Of a stretch of DNA of 64,000 bases, positions 33,145 to 46,032 are shown piece by piece. Under the pieces are notes generated by a model, which saw only the letters and a program-made list of their open reading frames with translations, was not told the DNA's origin and made no database searches. A program made the translations under genes and the position numbers. The stretch's first letter is position 1, and every line of letters begins with the position of its first letter. Origin of the DNA: Hofstenia miamia (taxonomy: Eukaryota; Xenacoelomorpha; Acoela); contig SCFE01000004.1 in the NCBI GenBank assembly GCA_004352715.1, positions 2,396,145 to 2,460,144 of the forward strand, in the 5' to 3' direction.

Positions 33145-35539
33145 ACTAAAAGCAAATATTAATAATTTTTAATTAAAAAATTTCTTAACAATGCAATTAC
33201 AAAGGAAAGGCATTATTATATAATCATTACTGTATGATGTAAATAGTAATGGTAAAATACAAATGTGAAAGTTCCTAAAGAACATTTATAGATCTTTACA
33301 GCTTAAAAAACTTTCCCTCTAAAATGGAATCTACATTAACACAATTATGTAATATTTTTAATGAAAGCAATTCGAATTTAGCCAAAAAGCTATTCGATTT
33401 TTGTTAGTAGGAACATGCAGAAACATTCTGCAAAGATCAGATGCTTATTTTAATAAAATGAGTTGAATTTTTTTACAAAAAGTGAACTTGGTTTAGTTCA
33501 AATTTCTGAAGAAAAAACCGGAGCTCAAGTTCTGTACTTAAAGTTCATACTAGCACCAAACAATTCATAATTAATTTAAAATTATCATAGTGAATGTGTG
33601 GTTACGCTTTTGTGTTTCGATTTAAAACTCCGAAAAATAACTAAACATATACAACACATTAGACAAAACTTTTCTAACAGTGACAAACAAATTGATGAGA
33701 TTTCATTCGGTTAGATTTCAGTTTCGAAAGCTGTTTACAGCAGTTTAAGCATATTTTTCAATACATAAAATAAAGTAATCATATTCAAACAAAGGGAAAA
33801 TTAAATTTAATATGCAAACTTTTATTCAAACTCGAAAATATATTTGCACTTATAATCTTAATGAACCATTTTTTAAAATCAATTAAATCATTAATTTCCT
33901 ATGAGTACATTGTTTCTATTAAACGCATGAATGTGTTGTTGACAATGTTGCTTACGCTATTTTACAAAATTAATTAAAATATGGTCAAAAGTTCACTATT
34001 CTAAAACGTCCAAAACCGAAATTTTATGAAATTTCCCAAAAGTCAGCTATTCAGCGCCATAATAATAATCAAAATAATAATAATTATAATAACAATTAAA
34101 ATAGGGTCTGCTCTGTACTATGGTATATTTGAATTTAGTGCACAAAGTGAGCAACCTCTTTTTTCTCCATGGATATTAATTTTTGCAAGATTTTTTACGA
34201 AATGAAATTTGCCTTTAAATTAGTATGGGAAAAGTACAGAGCGGACGGAATAATTACGCAAAACTGTAAAAAGCGGACCGAATAATTACAAAACCGTACA
34301 TAGCGGACAATACAAATAATAATAATAATAATAAATGTTTCTAGACCGCTACATAGCGATAGAATGGTCTATACGTCGAAAACAAAATACATCGAATAGA
34401 AATCACATCGAACATGAAAATTTTTAGAATGGAAAATACATCGAAAATAAATTTGCCTTGATAGAGCATGTATCATAAATATGCAATGCACTGAAATAAA
34501 AAAACCGAAAATGTTAAAAATGCATATGTATTAAAATATGAACTAATTAATATTAAATAAAACATCTTGCGAAATGAACAATGAATTGGTGTTTTAATTA
34601 TTATATATTTATATATTCTACAAATTAGCATTTTATAATATTGTAATTTTTTCTGTTTGAAATGCAACCGTAATGAATGATGTACATACCACAAATTAAG
34701 CAATTTGTGAATTGTGGTGTTACTTTTTATTGGATATATTAATTTAATAATGCTTTATATTTCTGAATATTCCATACTTTCGTCACTTTCTGCGTAGCCG
34801 TCATTAATCATATTTTTATAATTCTACTTGCTTGCTTTCAATTAGTTTTAGCTTCTTTTTATATAGATTTTCGAAATGTCGAATTTCGTTTTATGGAAAT
34901 GCAAAATTTTAATTTCGATGTACTTTCCTCACTAAGTAATTTCTATAAGCCGATAGAATAACAAACATTAAACAAGTGTTAAGTTTTCTTCTGAATTAAA
35001 TGAATGAATGCACGACTAAAATTCAATGTCATGAACACTACTAGCAGGTTGCTCATGTTATTAAACGTGCGGCGGTTTTTACGAATAAGGATATCAGGTA
35101 AGCCAACAAGACCATCATAATATATAACTGAGTGGTACTGCTCAGGAGAGACTTAATGGTACGAATACCTACATAAACAAACCCTTTATAACTCAGGATA
35201 ATCAACTAATTGCTAAAAGACCATAAAGAAAATGTAGTTTTAGTCTAAATTACAAAATATAAACATATCGAAAATGTAAAAACACCATTTCGGTCTTTTA
35301 ATCATGCTAATTTATAATTTAGTGATTAGAAACAATGGCATTTAGCCCACATTAGCAAAAACCAATTGTAGTTGCATTTCAATTTCAAAGTTATTGTTCA
35401 ATTAAAGTGTTGCATTTGTCCCTTATATGATTTTATAATATTAATATTAAGAGTAATTTCACAAGATTTTTAGGGAACATTTTAGATAGAACCAAGATTA
35501 TTGTGTGCTTCAAGTATAATTACTCAAAATCAAGCATAC

Positions 35540-35586
<47 letters not shown>

Positions 35587-37020
35587 TTCAAAAAGTTGCT
35601 GAAATATTAACTAGTAGATTTTTTATAATATTTATAACTATATATATATTAATATTATTTTTAGTGAAGTTTTTTAAATTCTGAGTAAACAAAAAACTGG
35701 TCATTACAGAGTTTCAGAGTTTACTACTACTGATAATAATAATAAAAAATATAATATGCATCTGTTTATGTTAAATCCAAAAAACTTAATTTTAGATAAA
35801 TTTGGATTGTAAAAGTATTACATAAAATGCTGAAAATTAATATTATTCTTTCCTTGAATAATTAAAGTTCCTTAATCTTTATGTTAATTGAAAGGCAACA
35901 AATATTGCAAAGAATTGTTCTCCATGGCTATTAATGCAAAAATATTTATCACCTACTATTCTGTTATATTTTATCCTTAGCTAGTATTTTTTAATAAATG
36001 TGACTCATATTTTCTAATTGAAATTTAAATGTAATTGAATTTTATTGTATAATCCATTCAACAATTAGAATGGACAATATTAAATAAGGCTAACTGCACT
36101 TGACTTAATATTACAAATTATTAACTGATTAATATGCATAATTCATAAAATATAATAAATCATAATTAATCAGTTTTTGTGTTTGGTTTCTTTTCTCTCT
36201 TTTTATTAAATTTTCTGCTGATTATGGTACATTATATTAATGTGGCATAATGACATTTCTACAAGCTTGGGACTTTCACTATTTCATTTAATTACAATTT
36301 CAATTTTATTATTACAAATTTTCTCAAATTATAATTTGACAATATGAAAATGGTGCTATTTGTTTTTTAGTTTGAATTTCTGCAAACTTTGAAATGCAGT
36401 ACCTGCCACATATTTGTCTTTATTTTCATGGTATGCTTTTGTTTACTTATACTGGTTAATTTTGTTCATTTTATTTCTTCTTCAATTTATTCTCAGTAAA
36501 TTTGTTTTACTTTTATTTTCTCTTATATTTACTTTTATTAAATTATTTTTCTAATTTACAGCAGTATAGTTAAGGGGCACCTAGATGGTGAATGAGTTGA
36601 CTAGTATATCCTTTAACTTAGGTTAGGTATACAGCTAGGGCATTTGTACCTCTTGTCATTCATTAATAAAATTGTTATTAATGCTTTCACCTATATTGCA
36701 TGAGGTGAAGAATGCACTGAGCATAGGATATTTTACTTAGCACTTAGGTTTACCACTTGGACCCAAGATTTAGAGCTTCTTTACTCTTAATCTAATTAGG
36801 GCTCTAGTCTTATGCATCTCTTCTAAAGGGTTATCCATATCAGGTCAGTCAAGTGTGGCCACTCTTCCCTAACACAATCTCCTATTTACATTTAACTTTT
36901 ATTAGTAAAGTGTATAATAGCAGGAGGAGTTAGTTAATTATTTGTAGCAATGTTCAATCCATGCATCAGCTCAAACTCTCACTAAGATAGAATAGTAGGA
37001 ATGCATGCTGATGCAATTAC
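33145..37020. other. AT-rich upstream region, no gene seen
   Basis: Presumably holds the promoter and any 5' UTR exon of the ARL6IP1 homologue; I cannot locate them. There is a short inverted pair (gtctgctctgtact at 34106-34119 against agtacagagcggac at 34233-34246), possibly a small MITE, followed by further gcggac words. Simple repeats include (AAT)n at about 34315-34335 and (TA)n at 35544-35585. A more GC-balanced block (about 36560-36900) may be an old repeat. Confidence 0.4.
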
Positions 37021-37926
37021 AGTGATATACCTCGAACATGATTTACCTTGTAAGCCAATCAAATTAAAGTCATAATAGAGGTGGCAAATAGCAAAGACAT
37101 CAATTTTAATGTTATTAGTTATATTAACTTACAATGCTAATGTGGACTAAAAGTGTTTAATATTGAATGAACATTTGGAAGTAATATATTGCTTATAGAA
37201 GTGATGCATTAATTCTGAAGTAATCAACAAAGCGCATATATTTGTTGTTATAATAATACGAGTAAAACATTGCTTATCAAAATTAAAATTTGACCTAAGG
37301 TAAGGACTTGATTTAAACTAAAAATGTATATATTTGTATAAATACACTTTTATGTCTTGCAATTTATTTAATTGATAATTTTTTTATGAATTAAACGTTT
37401 ATTATGCTATTGTCCTAAATATATACCACGTGCTACGAATTTCGTTAATNAGGCAAATATGAAGTTAGCCTACAATATCTAGATTTAATCCTAATTATAT
37501 AAATTAAAATAAGGAAATTTTAAGAATTATCTTAAACCTTGGATTTCAAAGATGAAAAATGATTTAAATATGGTGTACAATAGAATGTTATGCTTTGCTT
37601 TATTTTAGTCTTCAATAAACCATCTTCATAAAAATATCGCCCTATTTCACTAATTTAACACGAACAGGCTAGAATCGAACTAGCATTCCTCTACGAATGT
37701 AGGAGTGTTACCATTACACTACTGCTCGCCAAATTTTTATTGATTTACAAAATTTTAAGCAAAGTTATTTATTATATATAACTATAATTAATATATTTAG
37801 TCTATATTAGCATTGAAAGTTTATAATACATATTTTTAAAATTGATGTCTTTGCTATTTGCCACCTCTATTATGACTCTTATTTGATTGGCTTACAAGGT
37901 AAATCAGGTTTGAGGTTTTTCATGCA
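37021..37926. mobile_element. Foldback-type element with ~135-bp inverted repeats
   Basis: The left arm (about 37021-37161) and right arm (about 37788-37926) are inverted copies. Matching words include gatttaccttgtaagccaat, gtcataatagaggtggcaaa, tagcaaagacatcaatttta and caatgctaat, each read forward on the left and reverse-complemented on the right. The arms enclose about 625 bases of AT-rich DNA with a tRNA-like sequence on the minus strand and a single N (37450). No transposase is present. Target duplications are not evident. Confidence 0.75.
37660..37730 (-). tRNA. tRNA-like sequence, isotype unclear (possible tRNA-Gly-derived pseudogene)
   Basis: On the minus strand CGAGCAG (5') pairs with CTGTTCG (3') as a 7-bp acceptor stem with one G-T pair. 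GTGT/ACAC forms a D stem around AATGGTA. GCTAG/CTAGC forms a perfect 5-bp T stem around TTCGATT. A-box (TAGTGTAATGG) and B-box (AGTTCGATTCT) sequences match RNA polymerase III promoter consensus well. The anticodon arm is abnormal: TCCT/AGGA pairs, then a mismatch, leaving an 8-10 base loop with cattcgta. The anticodon is thus ambiguous. The D-loop wording is close to metazoan tRNA-Gly. No CCA is encoded. A pseudogene or SINE head is more likely than a working tRNA. Confidence 0.5.
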
Positions 37927-38159
37927 CCCCGCTGATGCCACATGGTGACCACCATAGGACTCTCAGTACATGTATTGTTTCATAATTAACTACACAGCTG
38001 AATTAACCAACAAGAAGTTGTTGAACCCTATTAAAAAAGATAGAATCTTTTTTATGGTTGGACTGCAGGTGAAACTATCATTTCTCAGAAAAAATTTTTT
38101 TTTAGAATTGCAGTAAACCCTAGCTAGCCTACTTAGTTAGACTAGTCAATTAAGTTCAC

Positions 38160-40900
38160 CAAAAAAAGTCCTCTTAACTTCAAAGAATTAGAATGCCCAA
38201 TACAAGAAATCAGAAATCAAAATTATCTCCCAAAAATGCCTGTCAGACCCCACCAGCATCTAAAGTTGTATGTACTCAAGAACAACTCCTCAAGCAAATC
38301 ACATTCCTTTAAAATAAATTTACTGTAATTAGTGACAATTTGAACTCATGCAGATTCAAAATGGCAAGTGATTTAACCAAATCCACAAATAAGACCAATC
38401 TCTTTATGATGAAAAAATTTTACTTAACCAGGAAAAATTGACCTAGAAGACAATTGCAACTAACTAAAGAAGGATAACTGTGCAATCCTTTTTAAGTTCC
38501 ACAAATTCAAAATATACAGATCATGGGATAACTAATCTCTCTGGAAGCAGAAAATGCAGCATTACAACAACAAATAGAAGAAAGTAGAACACAGTTAACT
38601 AGTTTGCAATTATGTCAGAACATAGCAACTCCTAAGATTGCTAAAATACCCAATATAAATGTAAAAATTTTAGGACAGCATGTACATCAGTCTCCTACCA
38701 CCTGTAAAAATTATTTTTCTCACTTGATGCCCATTACCATTGACAACACTTTACTGAAACTGGATCAGTCCCCAAATCTAGATTGTGATAATTCTATAAT
38801 TTCACAATTAAATAACAAACTTGATTCAATTAGCAATAAATGTCAAAATTTAGAAAATATAATGCAAAATAAAAAACTTTTCACTCTAAACTACTGGTAT
38901 CATTGATTGATGACAATCTTAAAATTAGAATTCCACCACAAAAATTCTCTGGAAAGGCCAATGGAACCTCTCCAACTTTTGAAGAATGGTTCTTTTCATA
39001 CAAACAAAATTTAATAGTACAACATGCAGGCCAGGAACATGCACCTGCTCAATTTCCCAGCTTTCTCATTGGGAAAGCTTAGAACTACTATCTCATGTCA
39101 ATTAAGTCAGACTACAGTTTACTCATCCAAAACTTTTATGATCATTTCCATGCATCCACTGCATGCAATCAATATTAGATACTTTTGAATAATACTATAT
39201 ACAAGAAAGACAATAATATAGAGGAATACATCTTGCAAGTTGAATGACTCTATAGGCTCAGTAGAACCTAAAAAGAGTATTCTTCACATGATTTGTTCAC
39301 TCACATCACATATTGTATACCATTATCAATTTGACACTGATCTGAACAAAAATGAGGTCCCGAAGATGAACAAAAATGAGGTCCCAAAGATAAACTACAA
39401 ACATTCATCAAGAAAGCCATTGAGGCTAAACACAAATTGACAATACTCCAAATCATCAAACCAAATTAAAATTGGCAATACTGCATCTTCTTTGACATCT
39501 AATAGAACCAAACTTCCTATAAAAACTTCATCTACAAATACCAATTCTAAAAGAAAACAAGAACAAACAAATTTTGATAAATCCACTAAGGCAATAAATT
39601 TAAACAAAGTTTACTGTAAAAAATCATTTTGAATAAAAGTCATAATTTGGTTACCATCACCCCATCCAATATAAAAATTTTTGTATCACCAATTGTTAAT
39701 GTAATAAAAAGCAAACCAAAATGTGTATTATCATTAGAAATACCAGATAATATAAACAATTACACTATGATTCCAGAAATTAATACAACCACACATCCTC
39801 ATCTAACTTTAGAAAAATTGATCATTTGAATTTACTATTGAAAAACCATTCATCCATATTTAGGTTTGATACCATCAGTGTTGGCAAATCCATCAGAGAG
39901 GAGCACTGCATTAAGACTGCACACAATCACCAATATTTCAACCAGTCTGTTCTGCACCAGAACATCTTAAATAGGAATATTCTAAAATTATTACTGATTT
40001 ACTTAACAACAGTATAATACAATCATCCAAAAGTTGCTATGCATCACTGACTGTCTTCATAAAACAAAAGAACAAGTATTGCCTTTGCATTGATTTTAGA
40101 AAGCTAAATGACATAACAAAAAAGGATTCTTTTCCTTTAGTGCATATTGATGAAATACTGTATACCACTTGCCAGAATTCCTTCTTCACTATGCTTGACT
40201 TGTGCAAAGCCTATTTAAATATTCCAATGCACAAATCAGAAATTGAGAAAACAGCATTATCACACCATACTGTATTTTCAAGTGGCTTTATATTGCTTTT
40301 GAGCTATGTAATGCCCCAACAACCTTCCAATGTTACATCACTAAAATAATACAAACATCCAATACCAATTTAGAAGATGGTGTTGTCACATATATCAATT
40401 ACATTTTAATAGCATCAAAAACCATTGATGAGTACATTAACAAGTTAGATAAGATATTACATTTACTAACACACACTGGCTTAAAAATTAACAGTAAAAA
40501 TGCAAATTACTTCAACCATCTGTAATTTTCCTAGGCTAACAAATTCAGCAGAATAAAATCAATTTAAAAAAAAGATGCCTGATCTACAATAAATAAAATT
40601 TCACCTTTGAACAGAAAATAGATCTACATCAAATATTATGTTTCTTTAACTATTACCAAACATTTATACCTAATATATCCAACAAGACTATTCACATGTC
40701 TAATTTATTAAAAGGCAAAGTATCTTTCAAATTGTCATGACAACACCAAACCAAACTCAATAAATTGAAAACCAAATTAAATAAATTACCAAGCTTAAAT
40801 AAACAAAGTTAGCTAATAGTGTATTATTCAAATACAAAAAATGCAGGTTCATGGTATTTAGATGAAAAATTGCTAAGAATTTTTAGAAACAAATGTCATT
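38160..40900 (+). mobile_element. Heavily decayed Ty3/gypsy retrotransposon
   Basis: Plus-strand fragments line up with a 412/mdg1-like gag-pol. There is a coiled gag-like part (38604-38906, with NKLDSISNKCQNLENI), then RIPPQKFSGKANGTSPTFEE followed by WFFSYKQNL (about 38925-39010), a gag core typical of gypsy. A pre-RT region near 39629-39829 (THPHLTLEKL resembles the THPHLQQQEK stretch of the element at 55 kb). RT pieces follow at about 40020-40500: LDLCKAYLNIPMHKSEIEKT, then ELCNAPTTFQCY, then VVTYINYILIASKTIDEYIN, where YIDDIL has become YINYIL. Stops and frameshifts are everywhere. A 24-bp in-frame duplication (NKNEVPK repeated) is at about 39348-39395. No LTRs were found. Confidence 0.75.
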
Positions 40901-41100
40901 TATTATAAATAATGAAAAACAAAATTTATAAAATCCCATAGCAGAATATTCATTTTAAATTGGAAATGTAAAAAAACATGCTCAGTTAACTGTGAAATAA
41001 TAATAATAATCAATGTATATTCTTATAAAGCACATAACTTTTTATACAAAAAACTCAAATGCACTATTTACAATACTAAACAATAATCAAATTAAATTAA
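40901..41100. other. Short spacer and LINE 3' tail
   Basis: Contains an (ATA)n run at about 41000-41014. On the minus strand it follows a gtgctttataagaat phrase, a typical 3' end of L2/CR1-like LINEs. Confidence 0.5.
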
Positions 41101-42568
41101 TCTCTAAATAAATATTGCTTTAGTTTCTTCTTAAAGACTTCAACACTAGTGATGATTTTAATTTCATTAGGCACCATATTAAATAGGAATGGACCACAGA
41201 TGGAAAATGCATGATCTGACAATACTTTTTTGTTCTAGGTATGACAAGTAGATTGTCAGAAGATGATTGTGTCCTGGAATTTGATGCCTCTGAAAGTTCA
41301 CTGAGGTAGGATGGTCCCATGCCATGTAAGCACTTCCAAATGATTAGACATATGTTATATCTAATTCTGAATTTAACTTTCAACCAGTGTAGTTCAACTA
41401 ATGCCAGTGTAATAGCTTCACTGGAACCCAAATTAAATATTAACTGAGCACACCAATTTTGAATAGTTTGCAGCTTTTGACTTTGATACTCTGGGATTCC
41501 ATAAAGCAGACTATTGAAAGAATCGATTCTGGATAAGACTAATACTTGCAGAATATTCTTCACATTCAATATACACAGATATGTGCAAATTTTCTTAATA
41601 TTTCTAAGAACATAATTTGTTGAGGTGATAATTGAATTTACCTGTGGTCTCATTGAAAGATTTTTATCAAAAATACAGCCAAGGTTTCTAATGGGGNACT
41701 TTCAACCAGTGTAGTTCAACTAATGCCAGTGTAATAGCTTCACTGGAACCCAAATTAAATATTAACTGAGCACACCAATTTTGAATAGTTTGCAGCTTTT
41801 GACTTTGATACTCTGGGATTCCATAATGCAGACTATTGAAAGAATCGATTCTGGATAAGACTAATACTTGCAGAATATTCTTCACATTCAATATACACAG
41901 ATATGTGCAAATTTTCTTAATATTTCTAAGAACATAATTTGTTGAGGTGATAATTGAATTTACCTGTGGTCTCATTGAAAGATTTTTATCAAAAATACAG
42001 CCAAGGTTTCTAATGGGGGTTAACAATTTCTTTGAGTCAATACTATCATGCTCTTTTAATCCAAAACACAACACTTTTGTTTTATCCTCATTGAGTAACT
42101 GAAATGCAGAGTTCATTTTGAGTGATAATTGTGATGTGATGTTCTTGATTGATTGGAGTGCTAAGTGCAGATCCTTCTGTGCACACAAAATATATATCTG
42201 GGTGTCATCTGCAAACATGTGGTGGGATATCCCTTTCTCAGAGAGAAAAAAACAAATGAAAGAATTTGTAGACTAAAAATAATATAGGGCCAAGTACTGA
42301 GCCCTGAGGTACCCTGCATGAGATATGAGATAAGTTCTGTACTAGAGCATTCATTTCCAACTTGAACATATTGTCTCCAATTGAATAAGTATGTTTTAAA
42401 CCAGTTAAGTACTGAACCTATTCCAATTTTTTGGAGTATCCTTAATAATAGTACATGACTAATAGTGTCAAAAGCAGCTGTCTGGTCTAATAAAGACAAA
42501 ATGGTACAGTCACCTTGGTCAAGTGTGAGAAGAATGTCATTTTTGACCTGAAGAAGAGCAGATTCCAC
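41000..42568 (-). mobile_element. L2/CR1-like LINE, C-terminal two thirds of RT
   Basis: Minus-strand frames from 42568 downwards encode the RT palm to C-terminus. TILSLLDQTAAFDTISHVLL is block 3 with its catalytic Asp. After frameshifts, MFADDTQIYI at 42218 carries the catalytic FADD box. IRNLGCIFDKNLSMRPQV and VLSRIDSFNSLLYGIP are the characteristic post-RT region of L2/CR1 LINEs. The 3' end shows a GTGCTTTATAA-type end followed by ATA repeats. The copy is inactivated by frameshifts. The piece 41376-41696 is repeated at 41698-42018 around a single N, most likely an assembly duplication, with at least one base difference (aaagcag against aatgcag). Confidence 0.8.
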
Positions 42569-42699
42569 AGATCAGTTAGCCAACAATTTCTTTGGATAAT
42601 TTTATGTCTCTAAAATCTCCTTGAGTAGTAATTTAATTGTTTCCTTTTACATAATTGCACTACTCTATTTTGAAGCTCTTTGAAAGATGCTAGAGAACC

Positions 42700-44678
42700 G
42701 TAAATACTATAATATACATAACCAGTGAAAACAAAAGATAGAAAAAGTATGTGACATACCCTGCTATTTGTGTGTAGATGCATTTGAAATAGACAGACCT
42801 CCCTGCTTTTAACTATCTTTGACCCAGTGAGTTGATTAGTTACAATTCTTTTATACCATGCAAAGTATCAATTGGTTCAGGATTTTATGGAAAGATATAT
42901 CCAAACACAACAACCAATGCTAGCTATAAACATGACATATACATTGGAAATCATCTTTTAATGGTGCAAATCAATGTTGTAGAACCTCATTTTGTTTGAA
43001 GCACAAGATTAACCTTATTGGATAAATGTCCCTTAATGCTGACATATGCTACAAAACCACCCTAATTATTCATCATGCAAATGAAATCCAATGGATAAAC
43101 CTATATTGATAGAATAAATGTGAAGTTTGACAATGAGCAAGGTCAAGTGATTGAGTTTACTGGGATTGGGACTATTTATATCACACTGGATGTTTACATG
43201 GAATGAAAAAATGATGGAAAATAAAAAATTATTTCATTTAATGTTTGTAGCATTTGTGTAAACTCTAAAGCTATAACTATACATTTGTGTATTTAATAAA
43301 ATAAATCTATTGATATTATTTTTCTAAGAACTCTTACACAACAGGTAACAACTAATTTGATGTTGGGAGAGAACACATATTGACATTATTGGTGATAAAT
43401 TCATTATCTTTCAATGATCAAAAGTGCCTGATACATTTTAACAGTAATTTGATTTTGGTCAAACACTATAATTCAAAACACTTAGCAAAGAAAGAAATTG
43501 CAAAAAATAAATGAACAAAATAATTAACTTGAAAAGTAAACATTATAAAATTTTTTACAATAATTAGTAAAAAAAATTAATTTTAAAATAGTGGTGATGT
43601 TTCTTTGTTCTTTGTTTTAGTTTACACATCATACACAGTTTTTCAATAATGTAGGCAGAATTTAAAGTATGTTTCACCTCAATTATATAATGATAAAGAA
43701 TGACATGAATTGGTGACAGGTCAAAGATTGAAGGCATTGCATTTTGGGCTCATGAATGCATCTATAATTAACAAGGTATGTTGATACATTTGTTTTATAA
43801 CCTATGCATATTATAATATTTCACATTTAATTGAATATGTTTTTTAAATTTTACCTCTTAAACTAAATTATTTATATTGATTTTTGCTACATTGAATATT
43901 TTGTTTAATCATATGCAATTTAAATTGTCTATTTTTATAACTAGTAACTTACCAAACCTATAAATTATACACATTGATTTTCACTTTGTTATGTCATTTG
44001 ATAATATTTGCTGAACAGGTATTAAAATTGTTTTAATCATCTAAGAATATTATAATATTTCACACTTAATCAAGCATGTTTCTTTAAATTTCCACTTCAA
44101 GCTAAATTATATCTATTGATTTTTGCTACATTGAATATTTTGTTTAATCACATGCGCTCTAAATTTACTATTATTATAACTAGTAGCTTACTGAAACTAT
44201 ACATTATGCATTGGTTTTTGTTTTGTCAGGAGATATATTATTGCTTTACACTTGTTTGACAAAATTTCTAGCTGTCAAATTTTTTCTTAAACATTTTGTT
44301 AATGATTAATACAAAATATTCATCATTTAGATTTCTGTGCCTCTACTATCTAACCATACAGTTGATTATTTCATATCAATGGGTATGAACTCTATGTTTT
44401 TACAATAGCATTCACTACTATTAATTTTAGCAGACTGCTATGGAATCAATGAAATGGTTTCCCCTCAATAATATTAGAATGGTTAGCCTGAACCAATTGA
44501 TACTTTGCATTGCATAAAAGAATTTATTGACTTTGTAACTAATTAACTCACTAGGTAAAAGATAGTTAAAATCAGGGAGGCCTGGCAATTTCAAACTCAT
44601 CTACACACAAATAGCAGGGTATGTACATACTTTTTCCATCATTTGTTTTCACTGGTTATGTATATTATTGTATTTCAC
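42700..44678. mobile_element. Foldback-type element with ~185-bp inverted repeats and internal tandem units
   Basis: The left arm (about 42700-42881) reverse-complemented matches the right arm (about 44487-44678) almost throughout; shared words include cctgaaccaattgatacttt, ctacacacaaatagcagggt and gttttcactggttatgtata. The interior of about 1.6 kb has no coding capacity. It contains tandem-like units: the phrase tattataatatttcaca at about 43809 and again at about 44048, each followed by similar sequence for 150-200 bases, with a third, more diverged start at about 44660 in the right arm. This is a non-autonomous element of unknown superfamily. Confidence 0.75.
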
Positions 44679-44689
44679 AGTTAACTGAG

Positions 44690-45117
44690 CATGTTTTTTT
44701 ACATTTCCACTTTAAAATTTATGCTATAGGATTTTATACATCTTGTTTTTCATTATTTATATTATATGACATTTATTTCTCAAAATTCTTAGTGATTGGT
44801 TTTCTAAATACTGTGTGCCTGTATTTTGTGTGTGTGAATACTACACTATTAACTATCTTGGTTTACCTATTTACATACATTTACACATTTAGAAATGTTA
44901 ATTCAACATGGAAGTATGAGTAATTTTGGATAGATTAATTAATGCATTACTATTATGGATACATCAGCTTACAATGTAGTGAATAATCTGGATAGCAAGT
45001 TTGGGCATTATGATTTCTCCTGTCAGCTACAAAAATAGATTCTGATACCTCTTTGTAAATTTGCTACATGTGGTGAAGCTCTGCACAACAACTCATTCTG
45101 CACAAAACAGCTGATAT
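44690..45117. other. Spacer, no gene seen
   Basis: AT-rich. The 100-codon frame at 44621-44923 overlaps the foldback arm and is made of hydrophobic AT-rich codons, so I treat it as chance. Confidence 0.4.
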
Positions 45118-46032
45118 TGTAGAATCACAGGCTGCAATAGTAATTACACTAACAAATTGACTCTGCAGAAGGTTGAAATAGCTATACCATATAACCCTGA
45201 TTCCAGAAAGAGGTAAAGAGAAAACAACTTATTAACTGATATAAACATTGGTATTGCATCCAAGTAATAGATACTTTTAGGTAAACTCCAAGATGACCAA
45301 TTCACGTGGCTTCCAGCCAAAGCAAAATCTTTAGGAAGAATAAAGTGCTCGATTTGAATGCATGGTGCTACCCTATCTGTCTCACTTATTAATTTCTATC
45401 TCATAACCACAAATAAACATCTCATTTTCATTGTTATCTCTCAGCTCAATAAATAATAGTCTGTAATTACCAGACATTCGTGCTAGCCAACGGCATAGTA
45501 TCATCACAGTGTTGTAAAGTATAAGTGCATGTACGTGTTGAACATCGAATGAGAGGTTTGTTATTTCCCTATGCATAACCATATCTGTAACCTAAGTGGT
45601 CCACAATTTAGGCTGGAAGATATGAAATCTCCAGGAGCTACTTGTCGCCCTGTGCCTTGAGAAAGCACTCCCAAATTGTCACTGTTCTTAAGCAATAATT
45701 TTCATATCAAAAAAAAGTAATAAAAGAAAATACGGAGAAAATACAGTAGTTGAGGCTAGATAAAATCTATTGACCTTTCACAACATTGTTTCTCAATTTA
45801 TACAATTCAAACTTATTACCTGTCTTTGTTTACAATCAATGTTAATCACAAGATAGTCATGTTATCAAATTCCCTCGCAAATTAAATTTGAGCAATATAA
45901 TCAGCACCTTTTGAGGGGACATGAAACAGTTATTGAAAAACCAAACTAGAAATAATTGCTTACGTCGTACTGACGTCAAATACAAATAAGATCGAAAATA
46001 ATAATCACAAAAATTCCCTGAGTGACTCTACA
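45118..46032 (-). repeat. LTR-A of gypsy element B family (possible solo LTR)
   Basis: A 915-bp sequence bounded by tgtagaatc... and ...gactctaca, close to LTRs at 48764-49683 and 57942-58860. On its left there is no primer site or gag leader, and on its right no polypurine tract, so it stands alone. The left four flanking bases are atat and the right are atag, so a clean target duplication is not seen. Its right flank is shared with the 58861-59405 region. Confidence 0.85.

Noticed and set aside
37660-37730. Calling the tRNA-like sequence a functional tRNA-Glu (TTC) or tRNA-Gly
   Set aside because: The anticodon stem does not close properly and the loop length is wrong, so no isotype can be assigned.
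44621-44923. 100-codon hydrophobic plus-strand ORF
   Set aside because: Overlaps a foldback arm; composition is what AT-rich DNA gives by chance; no homology recognised.
45382-45582. 66-codon ORF inside LTR-A (and its copy 58210-58410)
   Set aside because: Lies wholly in the LTR, not conserved as a coding frame between LTR copies in any visible way; treated as part of the LTR.
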